Below, piece by piece: positions 1 to 12,877 of a stretch of 64,000 nucleotides of DNA. Source of the stretch: Acanthacorydalis orientalis. Its lineage: Eukaryota > Arthropoda > Insecta > Megaloptera > Corydalidae. The position numbers and the translations under genes are program-made. The stretch spans positions 28,043,325 to 28,107,324 of the forward strand of contig CM068313.1 of the NCBI GenBank assembly GCA_034766995.1, given 5' to 3'. The notes beneath the pieces were generated by a model. That model saw only the letters and a program-made list of their open reading frames with translations, was not told the origin of the DNA and did not search any database. The stretch's first letter is position 1, and every line of letters starts with the position of its first letter.

Positions 1-240
1 TCATTTTGATTTATTTCATGTCCGCAAATATAATATTTCGATTATTAAAATGTAGTTAAGAAACGAATAACATGCACTTAACGTGATTGAAAATTATCCA
101 TATAAATAAATAATTGCAATTTAATAACATGTTTAAGAAACTTAATACATTTTGTATTTTTTATTATTATTAAAACGTTTAATGAAATAAATATTAAAAA
201 CATCTAAAAGGCATTTCATATATTGTTTTAAAAATTTCAG

Positions 241-291
241 GCCATCGTTTACAATTTGTTGATGTGAACGCATAAATCACAAATGAGTTAC
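241..291 (+). other. Possible mini-exon with start codon
   Basis: A TTTCAG acceptor ends at 240 and a strong GTGAGT donor starts at 292. The interval contains ATG AGT TAC (283-291) just before the donor. No partner exon was identified; could be a 5' exon or chance. Confidence 0.2.
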
Positions 292-460
292 GTGAGTATT
301 GTAAACAAGAAAATAAATAATTACATCCATTTCACCTATTATATTTTTTTATTATTAATTTAATGGAAATACATGTAAATATTTTATCACTAATTTTGAA
401 ATAGATAGATTGTTTTTTTTATTAAATACATATTACTTGTTTTTTGTGACTAAGTAATGT

Positions 461-477
461 AATATATATACATACAT

Positions 478-563
<86 letters not shown>
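461..563. repeat. Compound microsatellite (CATA)n(CA)n(TA)n
   Basis: Tetranucleotide CATA grades into CA and then about 55 nt of TA. Confidence 0.95.
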
Positions 564-565
<2 letters not shown>

Positions 566-1146
566 CATGAGAAACATAATTTATGAAAAAATAAAAAAAC
601 AATAATAATAAAAACTCATCATTAAAAGTGCATTATTATCTAAGAAAAAGTTCAATTACAAATTATTAAATGAAACTAAATCTTATTGAGTACTATCGTT
701 AGAAATTCAGATTTATATTGTTGACAACGTAATAATTTAAATAATTAATAATAGTTTTATTAGTAATAGTTTTATTTTATATTAAACGAAAACTTATTTC
801 AATAGTATTATTTAATATATAAAATAAACTAGATTTAGATTTTTTATAATCACTTTTTGTTATCATAAAGTTTAAAAAAGAACTCGTCACTGTGGTACTA
901 TACATAAATCAAGATGAATATTTTAGATATCAATAAATATTTTATGTAATTGTATAGAGATATTAATATAGAAAAATGATAATTTTCATAAACTAAGAAA
1001 TAATATATGTTAAAAGTCTGGATTCAAACTTAAACTACTTTAATTAGTAGTTTAACATATTAACAACTCGCTCACGATCATGTCTAATGTATTCTCTAAT
1101 GAATATATATGGAAGTTATATTCACATCCAACATTTATACATACGC

Positions 1147-1149
<3 letters not shown>

Positions 1150-1244
<95 letters not shown>

Positions 1245-1272
1245 GTTTGTGTGTATGTGTGTTTGTGTGTGT
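1150..1272. repeat. (TA)n with TG-rich tail
   Basis: About 88 nt of uninterrupted TA, then TGTGTATGTG-type sequence. Confidence 0.95.
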
Positions 1273-1578
1273 AAGTACATATTTAACAAAAATATGTTAA
1301 TTTTTTACATTCCGTAATTACATAAAAGCATAACTTTAAAACTAATTTAGCCGGAAGGTAACAATATAAATCTTCAAAAATCTAATTACAATAAAAATAT
1401 ATCGAAATATCTCTTCTATAGTGAAATCAGTAAAAAAACTCACATAATGTTACCCCTGTGGCACTTCATCATTTAACAGATATTACTGTAACCCTTATTT
1501 TTATAATGGGACGACTATTATAAAGTATTTGTATGTTTTTTCAACACACGGACACTGTCTGCAGATAGCTTATTGCAG

Positions 1579-1611
1579 ATGGAGGAATTCAGTCTAGCAC
1601 AATGGAACGCA
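1579..1611 (+). other. Possible mini-exon ATG...GCA before GTACGT
   Basis: An acceptor-like TTATTGCAG precedes ATGGAGGAATTC and eleven codons run in frame to a GTACGT donor-like site. The 1500-1720 stretch is GC-richer than its flanks. No conserved protein is recognised. Confidence 0.18.
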
Positions 1612-1894
1612 GTACGTATGTAAAAACGGAAAGTGAGCTCACAGCAATTACTTTTTAATTTCATATGAGTCAGTTAACGGACAGTGGTAATCGATTTTAA
1701 ATTTCCATCCATGTTTTAGGTAAACGCGCCTATTATTTTTATTATATATAATGTTTAATAATTGATGGATGGAGGAATATGATAAATGTGTACATCAATT
1801 TTACTTTGAAATTTTATTCATATAATGTAGTAATATACTATAATCCTAGACATGTTTTTATAAAGCACATTTAGAAGGATAAGTAAAATGTAAA

Positions 1895-1898
<4 letters not shown>

Positions 1899-1963
<65 letters not shown>

Positions 1964-1982
1964 TATATGTATATATATATAT
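1899..1982. repeat. (TA)n
   Basis: TA repeat with one ACATCTATATG interruption. Confidence 0.95.
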
Positions 1983-3426
1983 GCGATAAAATATAGAAAA
2001 ATAGATACAAACTTACAGATTGATATTCAAGGTTTTAACTTCGCTTGTCATTTCATCCTACCAATCATTCATTTCATATAGAAGAAGGTAGTAAAACGAA
2101 TTCGTTTCTGAAAACAAAAAAAAATCCTCAATTTTATAGTACACTTTATTTTCGGTTGTTTTGCAGGTGTTTTTTTACAAATGAAATGAAAAAAAAATTG
2201 TGTAAGCAGGTGCAAAATAAATTTTCTATCTATACAACACTATTGTTCCTTAATCGTTCGAAATTTTATAAAGTGTATTTAATATTTAAAAGGAAAACAA
2301 TTTAATTAATTAATTATTAAATGTGAATATGTATTTTTTCATATGTATCAAATTTATTGATTTGGAAATATTTAATTTAATTATAACTAGAATAAATTAC
2401 TAAGTCATAAAATTACTTTTTTTATAAAGACTAGAAAATGCATTAATGAACAAAATAAATATTAAAAAGAAACAGTTTTCAATTTAAAAAATAAATGCAG
2501 TAAATCATTAATAAAACGTAACCTAATCGATGAATTTGGGATTGAACAAATTAAATTCTTCAGTATTTCTCTGTTATTCTCTTTGTGTTATATGTGTACT
2601 ACCTCGTAATAATGGAGATACTATATTTCAATACTATAATAAGATGAGTGTAATATTTGATAATGAGTAATAGCATAGGAGAAAAGATTTTTTTTTTAAA
2701 AAAGAAACAACTCGTGATAAAAAAATATATATTGATAAGGAAGAAAAGCTATCAATTTGCAAAATTAAGCCGACTGAATTAAGAACTCCCTTTGACGAAT
2801 TAATTAAGTTTATCTACTCATGAGCCAATTTTAAACTTCATTCATATTACTATCACTTTCAAGTTTTCAAAAAAAGTATTATTCATAAGCATAAAACTTC
2901 CAATACATAACTCAAATTGGATGCTTTTTAGCCAATTAGCCAAAAGAAATATGTTTTCTTTTAATCTAGTATCTTCTTGGTAAACGATGCTAATGTCTTT
3001 TCAAAAAAAAGAGCAGCTACTTCTATTCGCAAGAGACTACATAATATTTATTATTATAGTTTTCTAACGAATGATATATTATATAATTATATACAGCAAA
3101 ATTTGTTTTCTTCTAGAAGAAAATAGACGCAGTTGTATTTTAAAATATGGTATTTAATGATTTTCGATTTTTTATTTCATACACATATTCTTTAAAAGAA
3201 ATTTGTATTTAATAAACAATGGACAATATCTGACAATTTCATCCTCAATTCATCTATTCAATGAAGATAACACTAAAAAAATAAAAAATCGTTTCATGCA
3301 ACAATATATCCAGATGTCCTTATGAAAAATAAATATCTCAAAACTATTTTCTACTTTATTCTATAGCATCTTTAAAATTCTGTCAAAAATAATATAAAGT
3401 ATTCTAGAGAAAATTATGTCACACTT

Positions 3427-3429
<3 letters not shown>

Positions 3430-3490
<61 letters not shown>
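3430..3490. repeat. (TA)n
   Basis: Pure, about 61 nt. Confidence 0.95.
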
Positions 3491-3494
<4 letters not shown>

Positions 3495-3890
3495 AAAGAT
3501 ATTTAATTTTTACGATTCCTTTGTACAAAAAATGATATTTTTTTTATTTTCTAGATAAAGATATTAAAAACGAAATCCTTGTCGAAACGAACTAAATATA
3601 CTATATCATTTTTCAAAGAAGAGATAAAAATCATCAAATCGGATTAAATGTTACGATGATTGTTTCTTTCTTAGAATTTGTATTAACCTTAGATGAACGT
3701 GAAATATTTTGCCTACAAATCACTCACTTGTCGTTTGTGGTTGGCGAAAACGAAATTAGTAAAAGATATTCTACCTACAGATTACAATGAAGCTGCACTT
3801 CTAATCTGCTGACATTACCTTCTCATTAATGAAAACTTGACGGATACTGATATATATCATTTTAAAGAAAGTGAATTTACGGTATTTCCG

Positions 3891-4051
<161 letters not shown>

Positions 4052-4619
4052 ATAGAGAGATAGAAATAAATGTGTAAATGTGTGTCCGAATTTTTATTAT
4101 AAATTCAAAATGTAACAAAAATTTAAACTGATTTAATAATAAATAACGCGAGGATTTCTGATAACGAAGTGGAAGATATTTTAAGAAAGTATTTAGAAAT
4201 TTAAAAAAGAGTCTCTAATGTGTTGCTTTATAAATTTAATATTATAAGAAAAATTAGAATCATTCATAATATTAACAACTTGAAAATCAAAAGCTATTGA
4301 TATCATTATTATGTACTGATAAAAAGTTTATAGAAAAAAGATCATAATTTTAATAATAAAGTGTTAAAAGTATATTATAACCTTTTAATATTAGATTCTC
4401 AATAAATCAGTTTGTTTACTATTTTTAAATGTATTATTTTTATTTTATTTATATAACTTTAATAAAAATAATAAATAAATTTTATTAATTTGGTCACAAA
4501 ATCTTAATTAAATAATTATTTTAACCAACAAGCTATTCGTGAACAAATAACATTTTTCTTTTATTTTTATCTATGAACAGTACTCGTATTTCAAATCATA
4601 AAAATGTAAATTTCTGAAA

Positions 4620-4622
<3 letters not shown>

Positions 4623-4655
<33 letters not shown>
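4623..4655. repeat. (TA)n
   Basis: Pure, about 33 nt. Confidence 0.9.
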
Positions 4656-4659
<4 letters not shown>

Positions 4660-4824
4660 ATGTAATTAACAGATAACAAAGAGTACATATTAATATTGTC
4701 CATATAGAATGTGTACTTATTATATTCAAATATACTATCTATTTTTAATTAAGGCAATTATGAGTTCAAAAAATCTACTTAAAATTATATATTTCTGTTG
4801 TTGCAAAATGTATATATGGATATG

Positions 4825-4828
<4 letters not shown>

Positions 4829-4892
<64 letters not shown>
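4829..4892. repeat. (TA)n
   Basis: Pure, about 64 nt. Confidence 0.95.
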
Positions 4893-4894
<2 letters not shown>

Positions 4895-5308
4895 CTTTAA
4901 AATCGACTGTGTGTATTTTATTATAACAATTTATTTATAATTATTGGTAATTAAAATTTTTTATTGTTCATAATATGCTTTTAAAATACTAGTCTTTTTA
5001 TAAGTGCTGCCAAATAATGTAAAGAAGTAATAGTATTATAAATAATTAAAAAATACATGTATTTTATTTAAACAAGATCATAAACAATATAATATGTGTG
5101 CTGACATCTCTAAACTTTATTAGAACTATTATTATAAATTGCTGGCTGATAGAAATCTGTAAACTAAGAACACTTAGTTGTACGTTGTCATCGTGTTGAT
5201 TTTATCGACCAATCCTTAAGCTTCAAAAATTGTCATTACCATTACAATTTTGCATTATCACGCCGAAAGTGTATTATTATTTAATATTATATTAAATACA
5301 TTACAAAT

Positions 5309-6452
5309 ATGAGTTCCATAGGAACAGGAGTAAGTAAAAAAACTGTATATTTGTAAAATAAAGTACTTTTTCAGTTAAAGCTTTTAATAACGTAAATTAT
5401 TGTTATAACCTAATAAATAAAAACATTAAAATAATATTTGCTTTCAGTATGATCTTTCTGCTTCACAATTCTCTCCGGATGGTCGTGTATTTCAAGTAGA
5501 ATATGCAGGAAAAGCAGTTGAAAATAGTGGCACAGTAATTGGTTTACGAGGGAAAGACGGAGTTGTTTTTGCAGTAGAAAAACTTGTTACATCAAAACTT
5601 TATGAGCCAGGTGCAAACAAACGTATTTTCAACATTGATCAACACATAGGATTGGTAAGAAAATGGGTTTTGTTCAATTTTACTTCTTCTGAAGTGTTTA
5701 TAAAAGTTTTCTTTCTCAATAGGCCGTATCAGGCTTAATTTCTGATGCAAGACAAATAGTAGAAATTGCAAGAAAAGAAGCATCAAATTATAGATCCCAA
5801 TATGGAGTTAGTATTCCTTTAAAATATTTGAATGATCGAGTTAGCATGTATATGCATGCATATACTTTGTACAGCGCAGTAAGACCATATGGATGTAGTG
5901 TAGTGTTCAGTGCATATGAAAACAATGAACCAGCATTATATATGATAGATCCATCAGGTGTTTCATATGTAAGTCACTCATATTAAATTTTGATCAATAT
6001 AACATTTAACTTTAATATTTAAATAAGTAGATGAGCTTGTTTGTAATAATTGGATTTATATATTAGGGTTATTATGGATGTGCAGTAGGAAAAGCAAAAC
6101 AAGCTGCTAAAACTGAAATCGAAAAAATGAAACTTACAAATATGACATGCAAAGAATTAGTTAAAGAAGCAGCACGAATGTAAGTATTCAAGACATCACA
6201 AAATTAAAAGTTTATTTTTAATAAAATTCAAATCGAATAGTAAAACTTTAATTAACATCTGTTTTATATTCTAGCATTTATTTAGTGCACGATGAACTAA
6301 AAGATAAGAGTTTTGAATTAGAAATGTCGTGGGTTGGTGCAGATACTAATGGTAAACATGAACGAGTTCCCAGTCATCTATTTGCAGAAGCTGAAAAAGT
6401 TGCTAAAGCTGCTATGGAAGATGATTCCGATTCAGATACAGAAGATATGTAG
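5309..6452 (+). CDS. PSMA3: Proteasome subunit alpha type-3 (20S core, PSMA3), 5 exons
   Basis: Non-catalytic alpha-ring subunit of the 20S proteasome, which degrades ubiquitinated proteins in cytosol and nucleus. Exons are 5309-5329, 5448-5654, 5723-5968, 6067-6179 and 6275-6452; all introns are GT-AG and phases agree, giving 254 residues against 255 in the human protein. It begins MSSIGTGYDLS and carries the alpha-type signature around [13 protein letters not shown] (residues 16-28), then [31 protein letters not shown] in substance, VHDELKD, and a highly acidic C-terminus ([10 protein letters not shown]) that resembles the acidic phosphorylatable tail of the family. The first exon encodes only seven residues, which is why a simple ORF scan misses the gene. 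Introns are 68-118 nt. No alpha-ring residue looks damaged, so I take it as functional. Assignment to alpha-3 rather than another alpha subunit rests on the N-terminus and acidic tail. Confidence 0.97.
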
Positions 6453-6498
6453 TTTCGTAAACATTTTTTTGTGTAACATTTATGATTATTTTATTATA

Positions 6499-6504
6499 AA
6501 TAAA
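6499..6504 (+). other. Polyadenylation signal of the alpha-3 proteasome gene
   Basis: AATAAA lies 47 nt after the TAG stop, followed by a T-rich and then TGTGTTT stretch, as expected of an animal 3' end. Confidence 0.6.
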
Positions 6505-7311
6505 ATACATTTTTTAAAAATTGTGTTTCACATGTTTTTACCTGAAATAATTAAATATAAACATTATGGTATAAAATTTTAACAATTATATACTTGATTA
6601 TATGGACAAAATATTTTATTCTACTCATGTTATCTGCAAAGAACATTTTTGTAATCTCTACATTAATAAAATCAACAAAGTTTTTATCCCATTTGATAAC
6701 TAGAGATGCACAATTAAATATGCTTTTCATTAAAAAAATTGTAAAATCCAATTCTTGCATTAATAAATAATAGACAATACAAGGATTCTATAAGCACAAT
6801 TTTAAATCTTATAAAATGACAAAGTGACAGAGTACTATATTTACTTCATCATTTAAAAAACAGTTATGAAAAAAAATTACATAAACATCTAATATAAACT
6901 TCTTAATGTTTGTTTTATATTATACATTTACAATTATAACTGTCAGTAGAATGAAAACCTAAAATTCCAATTAAAAAGAATAGGTTAAAAACAATAAATT
7001 AAAAACTACAATTCTTACAAATATAGAACCATACGTAGACTCTCTATAGAACCTTTATTCAGAGATTTTATCTATGAATAGAACTATATGAATATATAAA
7101 TACATGAATAGAATTTATACTATCAAAGATATTCAAATGCTTCATTATATATAGTAGCACTTAAAAACTATGTCAAGTTTAAAACTACCATAATAATCTC
7201 CATTAAACATATATAAATTATAAAATGGATTATAAATTTATGTATTTATTTGAATGTACTTGGTATTGACAATATAAATGAGGTTACCTCGAACTGAAGT
7301 AAATTTGTTCA

Positions 7312-7836
7312 GCTTAAATTTAAAATTAATTTTTAGTATTACCAGTGGGACTTGCCTGTTACTCACTACGCTAGCTGAACAGCGAGGGAGCTTCGCCCCC
7401 AACTCGCTCACCTTTAACAAATAACAGAAATTAACAAATTATACGTATAAATCTGTGTAAAAAGCTATAAAATTTATATTGGAAAAGTTTATAAAAACTA
7501 ACAACAAAATACAATGTTAAAATGTGTAATATTTTTTACTATAAAGTTGCAGTGAATACTATATTTTGAATAAATGTCATCAGTTTTACATTGAAACCGT
7601 ATATACCTCTTTCATTTTACACCGTGAAAAAACTACTTACATGTGACTGATGTCAACCAATCAGAACAGAGATCACGTAATATGAATTAACCAATATGAT
7701 CAGGAATGGAAATGGTTAACGTGTTATTTGTCGCGGGGGGAGCGGCGTGTGAAGAGGTGGTCTACACGAAAAATAAAAAAAATATTTTATTAAAATTTTA
7801 CGAAGGAATTATTTTTTATATATAGAAATATTATTA

Positions 7837-7850
<14 letters not shown>
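7312..7850. repeat. Dispersed GC-rich-core repeat, long copy (A)
   Basis: Starts near AATTAATTTTTA-TATTACCAGTGGGA, holds a GC-rich block (CGAGGGAGCTTCGCCCCC, a foldback core) and ends TGGTCTAC-CGAAAAATAAAAAAA and ATTATTTTTTATATATAGAAA. The same two ends, in the same order, occur at 41003-41230. No coding capacity seen. Likely a non-autonomous mobile element; family unknown to me. Confidence 0.65.
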
Positions 7851-7912
<62 letters not shown>

Positions 7913-7931
7913 AGAGAGAGAGAGAGAGAGA
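7842..7931. repeat. (TA)n(GA)n
   Basis: TA for about 67 nt, then AGAGAG. It sits between repeat copy A and the left inverted-repeat arm. Confidence 0.95.
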
Positions 7932-7963
7932 CAAATTAAGACGCAATAAAATCAAATGATTAC

Positions 7964-8154
7964 ATAAAAATGAGATTTTTTGATACACAAAAGCTCTTTC
8001 ATTTTATCATTTTTTTCCTCTTATCTTGAACATAAAAACCATTAATTTGCAAAATATAATTGATTTATGGATTTCGCCATGTAAAACATATTTGTAATGA
8101 AAAATACGGAAAGGAACATTAAAAAGAAATTTCTTTAAATATTACTCTACACTT
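7964..8154 (+). repeat. Left arm of a long inverted repeat
   Basis: 191 nt whose reverse complement recurs at 9429-9618 with roughly 90% identity by eye. It begins ATAAAAATGAGATTTTTTGA and ends ATATTACTCTACACTT. No reading frame of note. Confidence 0.85.
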
Positions 8155-9428
8155 TTAAAAAGTATGAGTCAAATATTTTATAATCAAAATATTTTAATTT
8201 ATAATTCATGTTACAAAATTCTATTTTTTTTGTAACATTTTAATAATTACTTTTTACATAGGTAATTTTTTCCACAGTGACTGAGTTAGAATTAAATTAA
8301 ATAAATATTTCATAAAATTAAATTACACATATATTACACCTAAAATGTAAAAGAAATATTTAATACAAAAATGAAATGTTTGATTTAGAAACCTGATAAA
8401 TACTTTTTAAATAATCATTGACTTACTTTCATTGACTTACTTCATTCATTATGTAAATGCATAATTATCTTTTTTTATAAACAAATAGCCTCATATAGAA
8501 TATACAATATAAGCTTTTTTTAAGTTATACAAGTCATAATATGTACACATGAATGTCAAGAATACAATATTATGTATATTATACAAGTAAAATGTTACAA
8601 AATAATTTCTAATTTTGTCTTAAGAAATACTAAAAAAAATTGAAATGTTTCAATATATATATATATATGAAATTTATATTATGAATCATCATTGAATGTT
8701 ATGTAATATTAAAAATAATAAACTTCTACGCACGTCCATTAGCATATATGTGGGCTGTTAAGAAATACAATGATTAATCGTTAAAATCAAGATTCGTAAA
8801 ATTCTCAGAATAATAATCCTTTTAAAGAACTGTTTGTTGATTAAATACTTAACATCGTTTTTAGTAATTTCTCAAACATCCCTTAGACATGTGCCTTCAG
8901 TTCAAATTAATATTTTTGTAATATGTATAATATCGATCCAATTACAGATTGTAATATACTTTTAACATTATATTATATAAAATGTAGAATAAAAATAAAT
9001 CAAAACTTAATTGCAGTAAATTTTAAACGTTGATAGATAACAACTGGACAGCGGTATATTCGTTGTTCCAAATTAGTAAGCAAATAACATATATTTCATT
9101 ATGTTATCTAAATATTGCAATAATTATATTTGTCAATATTACATTTGGGCGCTATTAACTTTAGTTGACAACGCAAATTAGTCTCCAAATAACCAATTAA
9201 CTTAATTTTTTTGATACAAAAAGATGCCTAAAATATTAATTAATTTTCTAAAATATCAATAGATCGATAAACAATAAACAATATATTTTAATTATAAAAG
9301 TCATTTAATTTTGTATGATTACAATTAGACAAATTTTCAAGATCGTGAACCGATTTTATTCAATTCTATATAGTGCGTAATAAAGGTAAGTTTTTTGGTT
9401 GGAAGTTTTGAAATCAAAAAAAACATAG

Positions 9429-9618
9429 AAGTGTAAAGTAATATTTAAAGATTTTTTTTTAATGTCCCTTTCCATATTTTTTATTACAAATATGTTTTGC
9501 ATGGCAAAATCCATAAATCAATTATATTTTGCAAATTAATCGTTTTTATGTTCAAGATAATAGAAAAAACATGATAAAATAAAAGAGCTTTTGTGTATTA
9601 AAAAATCTCATTTTTATT
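9429..9618 (-). repeat. Right arm of a long inverted repeat
   Basis: 190 nt, inverted relative to the arm at 7964-8154, with about 15 differences. Similarity stops sharply at both ends. The 1.27 kb between the arms has no recognisable gene. Confidence 0.85.
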
Positions 9619-9965
9619 TAATTAGTAGTTTGAATTATTTCGAATATCTTATTGTTTCTAAGTTGGTATTTTGTAAAATATAAATAAAAAATATTTTCTA
9701 AAAATTTGTTTCCATAATAAAACATCCAAATATATCAATATAAAAAAAATGCTAAAAGATACATTTGTTATTCTCATAAATAATAAAATATACATGGATG
9801 ATGATATAGGAAATATAAACAAATATTATACAGATTTTAAATGAACATTAAAATTAAAATATTTAAACATGCAGATATTTTTATTACGGTCAAAAAATCT
9901 TTTTTCCCTTGTTACTATAAAATATTTACAACATTTTACTATATTTGTCTGTACATATGCGTATA

Positions 9966-9969
<4 letters not shown>

Positions 9970-10038
<69 letters not shown>

Positions 10039-10094
10039 TATATACATACATACATGTTTATATATATATACATATTCATATATATATATATATA
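9970..10094. repeat. (TA)n with (CATA) interruptions
   Basis: Three TA blocks separated by TG and CATACATACATG. Confidence 0.95.
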
Positions 10095-11057
10095 AATACA
10101 TGAAAAATATTCTATGAATTCATGTGTTGTATAAAAGTATATAAAGTAGAACAATTTATTTAATGTTTCAAAATATAAGCACGTGCTACCCCTGCCTTAC
10201 TAATTAAGTTCTCCTATTACATTATTGTGATCATTCATAATTTCAAAACATCTTTAAACAACTTATACGTCATTAAAGTAAAAAAGAAAGTAGAGACGGT
10301 CAAGCACCTAGTCTGACTAGAAGTTGTTACGTATTATGATATATACTGTCTTTATTATGTGAATCATATAACGTGATTTATAAGTAGCTGTTTATAAGTC
10401 AGTAATTTTATTGCACTTCCATTAAATCATAAACAACATATATCAGTATAATTTAATCTACATTTGTTCAAAATTATAAAAAAAGTATGTACTGTGATCA
10501 AAAATATTAATCTAAAATCACGTTTTACACAATGATTCCTATTGTTTTAAGTTATGCTTTTAAAAACAACGTTGGAATTATTTACATAGAAAAATTATAA
10601 ATAACATAATGGTTTTACTAAATTATATTACATTCAATGACACACAATTTCTCATAAAGTCATATAAATACTTTATTATAACAAAAGCAACAGACAAATG
10701 TTTACTTTTTTGCATGTCAAAATACTAATTATCAGATTATAAAATTGTTATCTACAATAGAGTTAATGCAAAAATATTTTAATTTTAACATGAAAAGAAG
10801 TAAATAATATATTGTTCATAATGTATACGTACTGCTAATATGACGACCGTATACGTACCAGCACCACAAAACTATAAAAAAGTCACTAAAAATTAAAAAA
10901 TAAATAATAGCACATAATTATAAACATTTAAATTATCTTTCATTTCATTGTCAGAACAGTAATTTTATTGATAAATAAAATTATCAATACTGAACTAGTA
11001 TCATAACCAATTAACATAATTATCATACATATTTAATTTATTTAGTAATTTTTATTC

Positions 11058-11059
<2 letters not shown>

Positions 11060-11094
<35 letters not shown>
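11060..11094. repeat. (TA)n at the left edge of the 11.1-kb mariner
   Basis: Pure, about 35 nt. Confidence 0.95.
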
Positions 11095-11096
<2 letters not shown>

Positions 11097-11880
11097 CAAG
11101 AACTTGCTTCGATATTAGAGACAATAGTTGCAGTTTCGAAATGAACTTAAGTTTCGACATAGCCCCTCAAAGTTCAATGCACTTATCTAATGTTTTTCTA
11201 GCTCCGCGATTCTCTCTCGGAAGTGGGTTTCTTCGAAGTCCTCAAAATAGCCGTTTGTAGCCTCTATCACTTCTTCATTCAACCCAAATCGCTTTCCAAC
11301 CAAGAAAATTTCCAGTTTCGGAACCAATGGAAGTCCAAGTGAGTCAGATCAAGCAAATACGGAGGATGTTCAAGATTTCAAACTTAAATTTGGCCAATTT
11401 TTACTGAGCGACAACGCTTTAATGAGCCGGTGCATTGTCATGATGAAATAACACTTTTTTCTTAGCCATTCCAGGACGTTTTTCCGCAGTCGTTGCCTTC
11501 AACTTATCCAGAAGTGCTGCGTAGTATTGATGAGTAACTGTTTTTTTTCTTCTGAAGATAGTTGATCACGAGAATTCTTTACGCATCCCAGAAAAATGAC
11601 GCTATCACCTTTCCAGCCGAGTGAACCGTATTTGCTTTCTTCGGAATTGTTCCACCGCGTCCAGTCCATTATTTTGATTGCGTTTTCGATTGTTCTGTGT
11701 AATAATGAATTCAAGTTTCATCCATGGTCACAAAACTCTGCATGAAATTCATTGGATTATTCTTAAACAGTTTCAAGAAATCGGCTGATGTTCGCGTACG
11801 AACTCATTTTTGCTTTGAAGTCAGCAAACGCGGCACCCATCTTGCGGAATGTTTTTTCATGCGCAATTCATGAAATTTAT
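11095..11880 (-). mobile_element. Truncated mariner-family transposase relic
   Basis: Read on the minus strand in shifting frames, this stretch has KKHSARWVPRLL near 11,850, then DET followed at once by a stop, an HHDNAPAH block near 11,430 (second catalytic Asp), and a C-terminal segment GYFEDFEETHFRERIAELEKH ending at a stop near 11,130 in substance. These are mariner (DD34D) transposase motifs. About the first 110 residues and the right-hand terminal repeat are missing, and there are many stops and frameshifts, so it is inactive. Its left edge abuts a (TA)n array at 11060-11094. Confidence 0.88.
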
Positions 11881-12139
11881 TGAATTTTATCTTGATAATT
11901 ATTTCTTATTTTTCGAAATTGAAACATGATAAAGTATTTAATTTCGCCTCAATAGAGCAAGCTTTAACCGATAAAACAAAGGAGCAACCAGACGATAACA
12001 AATTCTATTATAAAACCTGGGAACTTTGTTAGAAACAATGTGTAAATTCGAGCAAAAAATATTTCAAACAAAAACATGATTATTTTGTACATTTTAGATT
12101 TTTTTTTTATTGATTTAATCTCATTTTTCAGTAAAATCG

Positions 12140-12162
12140 TATATACATACATACATACACAC

Positions 12163-12238
<76 letters not shown>
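12140..12238. repeat. Compound (CATA)n(CA)n(TA)n
   Basis: Same order of units as at 461-563. Confidence 0.95.
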
Positions 12239-12240
<2 letters not shown>

Positions 12241-12877
12241 CCTCATATATTTAAACAACCCATATATATTCATGCAAATATTGAATATGCAAACATATAT
12301 TATATTTAGATTTTTTATTAAAAATAATTTATCTTACAATGAATTTGCAACTTTTTTGATATTTAAAGAATAAATTATTCATATTACATATCATAAAAAG
12401 TCAAACTACTTTTTGAACAGCTGTAATATATACCAGTTTATCTGATTTCCTATTTCTCTTTTACGAAGAAAGAAAGTGTTCAGTGTGCTTACCATAAGAC
12501 CGCGTAAAACAAATACAGCTTAAATATTGCAACAATCGGGCTAGTAATAAACTCTCTTAGTTATGTGTAAGACACCGCATTGAAATATTGTCTTATTTCA
12601 GTGCATGAAATTTAAAACATGCACATTAAGAAAATATATAAATAAGATAACAATATCAATTTTAATTTTTTATAAGTATTACATTGTCATAAGACAGAGA
12701 ATTAATGTCTGATTAAGTGATTACTATTGCTTTTTTAGTGCGATAAAGTTTGAAATTTTTATTTTATATGAAAATTTTCATTATTGCAATAAATGTTAAT
12801 TATGTGGACTATATATTAATAAAAACTAAAATTAAGAGTGTAACATTTTTAAGTGAAATATTTTTTAAGAGAGTGAA

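Larger units (their letters stand above)
6505..12877. other. Intergenic region with repeats
   Basis: Holds the dispersed repeat copy A, the inverted-repeat pair, the truncated mariner and microsatellites listed separately. No protein-coding gene recognised. Confidence 0.6.

Noticed and set aside
1052..1317. Open frames coding tyrosine-isoleucine repeats on both strands
   Set aside because: They are translations of (TA)n; the same happens at nearly every array and has no coding meaning.
7320..7420. tRNA or SINE with a Pol III promoter in the GC-rich block
   Set aside because: No cloverleaf and no A or B box could be formed; it is kept only as a dispersed repeat.
11499..11714. Frame as an independent small gene
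   Set aside because: It is one frame of the broken mariner transposase.
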